A stretch of 9,768 bases of DNA from CAXXFQ01 sp963674475. Its GTDB lineage: Bacteria > Planctomycetota > Planctomycetia > Pirellulales > Thermoguttaceae. Both the position numbers and the translations under genes were made by a program. This document shows, in pieces, positions 5,853-9,768 of the stretch. Numbering within the stretch: position 1 is the stretch's first letter; each line of letters opens with the position of its first letter. A model generated the notes under the pieces. The model searched no databases, was not told where the DNA came from, and was given only the letters and a program-made list of their open reading frames with translations. Location: positions 1-9,768 of the forward strand of contig CAXXFQ010000013.1 of NCBI GenBank assembly GCA_963674475.2, read 5' to 3'.

Positions 5853-7013
5853 CTATTCGGTAACCCAGCTAATGGGTTCCCCAGGATCGTATTTATGGGA
5901 ATCGCTATGGGCGGGTCCTATTGCATCCTTGAAGTGGCGCCAAATATTTTGATCATATTTTGCTAACTCAGTGAGGGCGCGTTTCTTCTGTTTGCCTATT
6001 CGGTCCTTAACTTTATCGAGTTCTGTGCGAAATTTTTTTAACCTTCCACCGGCTAACGTGAATTTTTTAATGTAGTGATCCAATTTCTCCTTTTCTGAAA
6101 GGAGCTTTTCCACTTGACCCCCCCCCCCCCCCCCCCCCGTGTCGTTTCGCTCATTAGCCTTGTCCAGGTCATGATCAATGTCCGATAGCCTTTTTCGATA
6201 TTCATTAATGGCCGGTCTATCCAATATTTCCTGTCTGGCTTCGAAAGGGTCGCTATCATAACTCAGGGAATCGTCTCTTTGCTTGTTTGAGGTAAGCCCG
6301 TCATGATCAGGCTTATAGATGACATCCAACAGTTCCCTGTTTGAAAATATTTGTTTAGGATGGCTCACCAGGTGATGCAGGATAGAAAAACCTTTACTTT
6401 TTAAGCCAGTTAGCGTTCTTCCCTGAAAGGTGATCGTCCAGGTCGGGCCTTCCATTTTAAATACGTTTTCGGGCGGATCGAGGCGTCTTTTTTCATGCCT
6501 CAATACCTTGTCCATTTCAAAATAGAAATTCCCGATATTGTCCAGTAGGTCATCTATATGAATAAAAAACAGTTTCGGGTCATCGATATTGTTTTCGGTT
6601 ATCTGGCCGTCTTTTACTTTTAGTTCTATCGGCACATCCTTTTCGTCAAGAATAAAAGGTGCGGCCGCTCTGGCGTATTGGTCTATCTGTGTCTCGGACG
6701 AATAGAGTTTATTGACCTTATCAATATCCCCTAATTTTAGTATGTGGCGGGCAATGATATCGTAATCGCTGTTTGTAAGATCAGGACTCGGCACTTCGTT
6801 TTGCCCTCGCGCCGCCGCCATCCTTCTAACCTCCATTTGGCGAAACAAAATTTCGTCTTCAGTGCCGGGCTGAGGATCAACAACCACGACTCGCCGCTCA
6901 CCATCGGCGTACGCGGTTACTTGGCCCTCACGGATTAGCTCCACCAGTCTGTCTTGCGTGATGATGCCTGACTTTTTATCGATGAGCTGTTCGCCGTAAA
7001 CGAATTCGGTCAT
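5853..7013 (-). CDS. Winged-helix/coiled-coil regulator-like protein with a poly-glycine slippage tract
   Basis: A 386-residue protein from the ATG at 7013; an upstream in-frame TTG at 7025 adds four residues and is less likely. I recognise the C-terminal half but not a named function. WTITFQGRTL (192-201), LKSKGFSILHHLVSHP and a following acidic region resemble a winged-helix-like module. Next comes a charged coiled-coil pair (about 267-292 and 301-340), then a tail ending in YDPGEPISWV. This order matches the tail of large ATPase- or TPR-containing transcriptional regulators in actinobacteria and other phyla, here joined to an unfamiliar N-terminus (1-185). Residues 293-299 are seven glycines encoded by a 21-G run, between the coiled-coil helices. 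Base composition is AT-richer than both neighbours, suggesting separate origin. It has its own promoter and no clear terminator. A regulatory or accessory cargo role is inferred. Confidence 0.75.
   Translation of the reverse strand: MTEFVYGEQLIDKKSGIITQDRLVELIREGQVTAYADGERRVVVVDPQPGTEDEILFRQMEVRRMAAARGQNEVPSPDLTNSDYDIIARHILKLGDIDKVNKLYSSETQIDQYARAAAPFILDEKDVPIELKVKDGQITENNIDDPKLFFIHIDDLLDNIGNFYFEMDKVLRHEKRRLDPPENVFKMEGPTWTITFQGRTLTGLKSKGFSILHHLVSHPKQIFSNRELLDVIYKPDHDGLTSNKQRDDSLSYDSDPFEARQEILDRPAINEYRKRLSDIDHDLDKANERNDTGGGGGGGQVEKLLSEKEKLDHYIKKFTLAGGRLKKFRTELDKVKDRIGKQKKRALTELAKYDQNIWRHFKDAIGPAHSDSHKYDPGEPISWVTE
6118..6138. repeat. Homopolymer run of 21 C (21 G in the coding strand)
   Basis: An uninterrupted run of 21 C on the plus strand inside the gene at 5853-7013. 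In the present length it encodes the last base of a threonine codon, six GGG codons and the first two bases of a GGT. Losing one base would read on as VKWKSSFQ and stop at 6053 after about 21 residues. Gaining one would stop after about 17. Either removes the second coiled-coil helix and the conserved tail. Runs of this length are classic sites of slipped-strand mispairing, and are also prone to sequencing error. Confidence 0.95.
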
Positions 7014-7122
7014 GTTGCCTGTCAATCCATTGATTTTTCTGGACTGCTCCTGATGAGTATAATTGATTGCCGGGACGTTGTCTGTTCGGCTTGCGGTACA
7101 ATCCCGATCCCTTGTTTTTACG

Positions 7123-7152
7123 ATTTTAAATGAGTCTGCGGATCAATGTCAA
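7123..7152 (-). promoter_or_regulatory. Leftward sigma-70 promoter for the poly-glycine protein gene
   Basis: On the minus strand a perfect -35 box TTGACA (plus 7147-7152) is followed 18 bp later by TAAAAT (plus 7123-7128). This predicts transcription from about 7116 and a leader of about 100 nt before the ATG at 7013. A second -10-like TATACT lies closer to the gene (plus 7056-7061) but lacks a matching -35. This is the best consensus promoter seen in the window. Confidence 0.65.
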
Positions 7153-7250
7153 TGGATATAAACAATATTTTTATATAGTTGGCTGATGTCTTTTTCGTGC
7201 TACCCGGCATCGACGCCAGGGGAACTATCAGCTTGCTTTGAAAACGTACT

Positions 7251-7278
7251 TTGTCCGGATCTGACAATGCCTTATGAT
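7251..7278 (+). promoter_or_regulatory. Candidate rightward promoter for the helicase operon
   Basis: TTGTCC (7251-7256) and TATGAT (7273-7278) are separated by 16 bp. The -10 matches five of six consensus bases and the -35 four of six. Transcription would begin near 7285, leaving a leader of about 218 nt before the helicase start. The leader contains a possible short ORF and a long hairpin. It is divergent from the leftward promoter at 7123-7152. Confidence 0.4.
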
Positions 7279-7306
7279 ATGCTACCGTCGCACAGAGGGA
7301 GGGTCG

Positions 7307-7363
7307 ATGCTCGTCATTGAAGCCTTGGTGGCCAAGCCAACCTTACGAATTAACGCTATTTAA
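7307..7363 (+). CDS. Possible 18-residue leader peptide
   Basis: ATG to TAA, coding for MLVIEALVAKPTLRINAI. The reason to list it is an unusually good ribosome binding site, AGGGAGG (7297-7303 region), ending four bases before the ATG. It lies between the candidate rightward promoter and the helicase gene. It has no attenuator-style codon run. It could be a leader peptide, a short antitoxin-like or unannotated microprotein, or chance. Confidence 0.25.
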   Translation: MLVIEALVAKPTLRINAI

Positions 7364-7410
7364 ATGGTATGTTGACGGCCATCCGCCGGTTTGCTAAGGT
7401 GGCTGAGGGG

Positions 7411-7447
7411 TTGCCCAAAGGACAGGATGGCGTCTGTCCGGTGGCAA
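7411..7447 (+). promoter_or_regulatory. Extended inverted repeat before the helicase gene
   Basis: GGACAG (7420-7425) pairs with CTGTCC (7434-7439) around an 8-nt loop. A second stem, TTGCC (7411-7415) with GGCAA (7443-7447), extends it across a small internal loop. It ends 55 nt before the helicase ATG and is not followed by a T run, so it does not look like an intrinsic terminator. It could be an operator for a regulator of the defence operon or an RNA element in the leader. Confidence 0.4.
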
Positions 7448-7502
7448 TGGGGCATTGGAAACTCTAACAATTTACCATCATAAAAACAGGGGAGCACGGT
7501 TT

Positions 7503-9608
7503 ATGCCCATGTTTGAACCCGGGACTCGGGTAAGAGTCCGGCAGGATCCCGGGCGGGTCGGTGTGATTACCGGCCAAACCATGCAGGTCGGGGGGGGAAC
7601 GTATTGGCAGGTGGTTTTTCCCGATGGGGCTCAATACATGAGTGAGAATCAGCTTGAATGTGTTGAGGCGAACGACCCATTGGATCTGGTCGCCCAGGGG
7701 AGATTCGGGCGAAGCGGTGACCTGCGGCGGAACCTGACCCACATCAGGCTGACCGGCCGGCTGGCCAATCTGATCTACAGCATGGATACGACCAACACCG
7801 ATTTCTATGCCTATCAGTTCAAACCTCTGCTGAAGTTCCTGAATTCTCCCACCAACGGTCTTCTGATCGCCGATGAAGTCGGCCTGGGTAAAACGATCGA
7901 GGCCGGCCTGATCTGGACGGAACTGCGCAGCCGCATTGATGCCAAGCGGCTCATGATCATTTGCCCGGCCATGCTCAGGGAAAAGTGGAAAATGGAGCTT
8001 GGGGAACGCTTCGGCATCAAAGCGGACATTCTAAATGCCACTGAATTCCACAACACCCTCCAGGAAGCGATACAGTTCGGACCGCACTACGATTTTTCAG
8101 TCATCGCCAGCCTGCAGGGCCTGAGGCCCGGGAGAGGCTGGCGCGAAACACCCCAAGAAGAACGACGTACTAACACCGACCACTTGGCCACATTGTTGGA
8201 AGAGTATGCCCACCAGGAGCCCTTGATCGACCTGCTGGTGATCGAGGAAGCGCATTACATGCGGAACCGGGAGACCTCTTCGGCGGACCTAGGGCGGTTG
8301 CTGAGGGACGTTTCCTCCCATGTCATCATGCTTTCGGCCACGCCGATCCACATCCGAAACACGGACCTCTATCAACTGCTGAACCTGGCCGACGAGGGGA
8401 CGTTCAATCAGCAGGCGGTTTTTTCATCCATACTGGAGGCGAACGCCCCGCTGGTCAGGGCGCGGGAGGTGGTCACTTCGAACCACCCGAATCTCGCCGC
8501 CCTGGAAGAACAATTGCGATCAGCCCTGGCGCACCCCTATTTGCAGGACAACAGGCAACTGCGGGCCCTGCTGGCGGACCTGCCCACGGAAGACCAGCTC
8601 TCGGACCGTGAATACCGGAGCGGACTGGCCTATCGGCTCGAAACCATGAATCTCCTGGGGCACGTCATCTCCAGAACGCGAAAACGTGAAGTGACGGAAT
8701 GGCATGTGATTCGGCAGGCCGTTCCCGAGAGGGTTGAGCTGACCCCGGTGGAACGCGAGTTTTATGATGCGGTCACCGAACTGGTCAGGGAGTTCTGTGC
8801 GGCCCGCGGGGGGCCGGAAGGATTCCTACTGGTCATGCCCCAGCGTCAGATCGCGAGTTCCATGCCCGCGGCCCTCCAGGAATGGCAGGAAAGGAGCGAA
8901 AGGCTTGCCTCTCAACTGTATGAGGACCTGGGGATCGATGCGGGCGAAGACCAGGACATGGGCCCCGTAACCCGGGAACTCATAGAGCGGGCCTATGAGT
9001 TAAGCGACCTTGATACTTTATGGCAAAATGACACCAAACTGAAGCGGCTCATTCAGATCCTGACGGGCATCCTGCGGGATAACCCGCGGGAGAAAATCGT
9101 CCTGTTCTCCTATTTCCGAGCGACCTTGAGATATCTGAAAACCCGGCTCACCGAGGCGGGCATATCGGCCACAGTGCTGATGGGCGGGGCGGAATTCAAT
9201 CGGTACGAAATTTTGGATGAGTTCAGAAGCCCGCAAGGCCCGAACGTACTGCTGAGTTCGGAGGTGGCCAGCGAAGGTATCGATCTCCAGTTCAGCCGGT
9301 TCCTGATCAACTACGATCTGCCCTGGAATCCCATGAAGGTGGAACAAAGAATTGGCCGTATCGACCGACTGGGACAGCCGGCGGAGCAGATATTCATCTG
9401 GAACCTGCTGGCCAAGGACACGATCGACGACCGGATCTACACCAGGCTCTATGAACGTCTGGAAATTTTTGAGCGAACATTGGGCGGGCTGGAAAGCATT
9501 CTGGGAGATGAAATCCAAAAACTGACCATGGATCTGCTGCGCCGGCCCCTGACCCCCGGAACAGGAAGAGGCCAGAATCGAACAAACCGCCCAGGCGCTG
9601 GTCAATAA
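7503..9608 (+). CDS. drmD: SNF2-family helicase, DrmD-like (DISARM class 1), frame broken near the 3' end
   Basis: A DNA-translocating ATPase of superfamily 2. DrmD is the SNF2 helicase of class 1 DISARM, a multigene antiphage system; I assign it from the whole-protein pattern. The ATG at 7503 has AGGGGAG eight bases upstream; an in-frame TTG at 7455 has none. Residues 5-53 form a small beta-rich domain (PGRVGVITGQ...WQVVFPDG). Then come LTGRLANLIYSMDTTNTDFY, Walker A DEVGLGKT (124-131), Walker B EEAH (248-251, usually DEAH), motif III SAT (278-280), and in the second RecA lobe VLFSYF, SSEVASEGIDL and QRIGRIDRLGQ (motifs V-VI). The family-like sequence ends at codon 685 (base 9557). After it this frame reads GTGRGQNRTNRP and stops, while the expected C-terminus continues in the next frame. 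It could be a DrmD relative outside DISARM. Confidence 0.8.
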   Translation: MPMFEPGTRVRVRQDPGRVGVITGQTMQVGGGTYWQVVFPDGAQYMSENQLECVEANDPLDLVAQGRFGRSGDLRRNLTHIRLTGRLANLIYSMDTTNTDFYAYQFKPLLKFLNSPTNGLLIADEVGLGKTIEAGLIWTELRSRIDAKRLMIICPAMLREKWKMELGERFGIKADILNATEFHNTLQEAIQFGPHYDFSVIASLQGLRPGRGWRETPQEERRTNTDHLATLLEEYAHQEPLIDLLVIEEAHYMRNRETSSADLGRLLRDVSSHVIMLSATPIHIRNTDLYQLLNLADEGTFNQQAVFSSILEANAPLVRAREVVTSNHPNLAALEEQLRSALAHPYLQDNRQLRALLADLPTEDQLSDREYRSGLAYRLETMNLLGHVISRTRKREVTEWHVIRQAVPERVELTPVEREFYDAVTELVREFCAARGGPEGFLLVMPQRQIASSMPAALQEWQERSERLASQLYEDLGIDAGEDQDMGPVTRELIERAYELSDLDTLWQNDTKLKRLIQILTGILRDNPREKIVLFSYFRATLRYLKTRLTEAGISATVLMGGAEFNRYEILDEFRSPQGPNVLLSSEVASEGIDLQFSRFLINYDLPWNPMKVEQRIGRIDRLGQPAEQIFIWNLLAKDTIDDRIYTRLYERLEIFERTLGGLESILGDEIQKLTMDLLRRPLTPGTGRGQNRTNRPGAGQ

Positions 9609-9768
9609 ACGGAAACAGGAGATGCAGCTTGAGGACGAAGCCGGCAACCTGATGGCCCATGGCGACTACATTTTGAATCAGGTGAGGGCGGCCCGGGAAC
9701 TGAACCGCACGATCAACGAACAGGATCTCTGGAAATATACCTACGATTTTTTCCAGAAACATTACGAA
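9559..9768 (+). CDS. Continuation of the DrmD-like helicase in the +1 frame, cut by the window edge
   Basis: Seventy sense codons run to the last base of the window and start exactly where the preceding frame loses family resemblance. They read EQEEARIEQTAQALVNKRKQ..., then an acidic coiled-coil stretch, LMAHGDYIL, and a WKYTYDFFQKHYE segment. This is what normally follows the motif VI region in this helicase family. Joined by removing one G of 9558-9559, the protein would read LTPEQEEARIEQT without a break. No separate start is evident; an ATG at 9622 is in frame but its GGAG is too close to serve well. Confidence 0.8.

Noticed and set aside
5819..5878. A9/T9 inverted repeat and AACCCA-N5-TGGGTT hairpin considered as a terminator of the poly-glycine protein gene
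   Set aside because: The GC-containing stem is not followed by a T run in the leftward direction, and the A9/T9 stem is pure A:U. No convincing intrinsic terminator on either strand.
7026..7502. Search for the right attachment site or a tRNA gene in the divergent gap
   Set aside because: No tRNA-like cloverleaf was seen, and the left att copy lies outside the window, so no direct-repeat match can be made.
9018..9647. 209-codon leftward open frame antisense to the helicase
   Set aside because: The opposite strand carries clear helicase motifs V and VI over the same bases; the antisense frame is a by-product of GC-rich codon use.

Overview
The window looks like the inner part of a small integrative element, probably a phage satellite or compact integrated plasmid, lying against the start of an antiviral-type helicase operon. 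The host appears to be a Gram-negative bacterium of moderate to high GC. Protein style (DrmD-like helicase, satellite primase, the C-terminal regulator family at 5853-7013) suggests Desulfobacterota or a relative, but this is inference. I see no rRNA, tRNA or CRISPR array.

Left block (1-5852), read entirely leftward. From its promoter the order is: XRE-type mini-regulator (5732-5523), AlpA/excisionase-type protein (5526-5308), primase-helicase of 922 residues (5295-2527), a gene-free 370-bp interval that looks like a replication origin (2159-2526), HTH protein (2158-1877), a protein resembling phage small terminase subunits (1890-1348), a structured leader (1029-1347), and a tyrosine integrase (1028 to beyond base 1). 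The integrase reading frame is uninterrupted and leaves the window just before its catalytic tyrosine. This is the parts list of a self-replicating, integrating satellite: control, excision, replication, possible packaging specificity, integration. The promoter region carries two matched inverted-repeat operators exactly two helical turns apart.

Middle block (5853-7502). One leftward gene (7013-5853) is visibly AT-richer than its neighbours. It encodes a winged-helix-like and coiled-coil protein whose C-terminal half resembles a tail found on larger bacterial regulators. It contains an uninterrupted run of 21 G in its coding strand (seven glycines), a potential on/off slippage switch. A strong leftward promoter precedes it. 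The divergent gap to the helicase gene also holds a rightward promoter, a possible 18-codon leader ORF with a strong Shine-Dalgarno sequence, and an extended hairpin.

Right block (7503-9768), read rightward. This is a SNF2-family helicase of the DrmD type (DISARM class 1 defence). Its frame breaks near base 9558, but the family-like C-terminus continues in the +1 frame to the window edge. The single extra base is a real lesion, a sequencing error, or less likely a programmed shift. Any other DISARM genes would lie to the right of the window.
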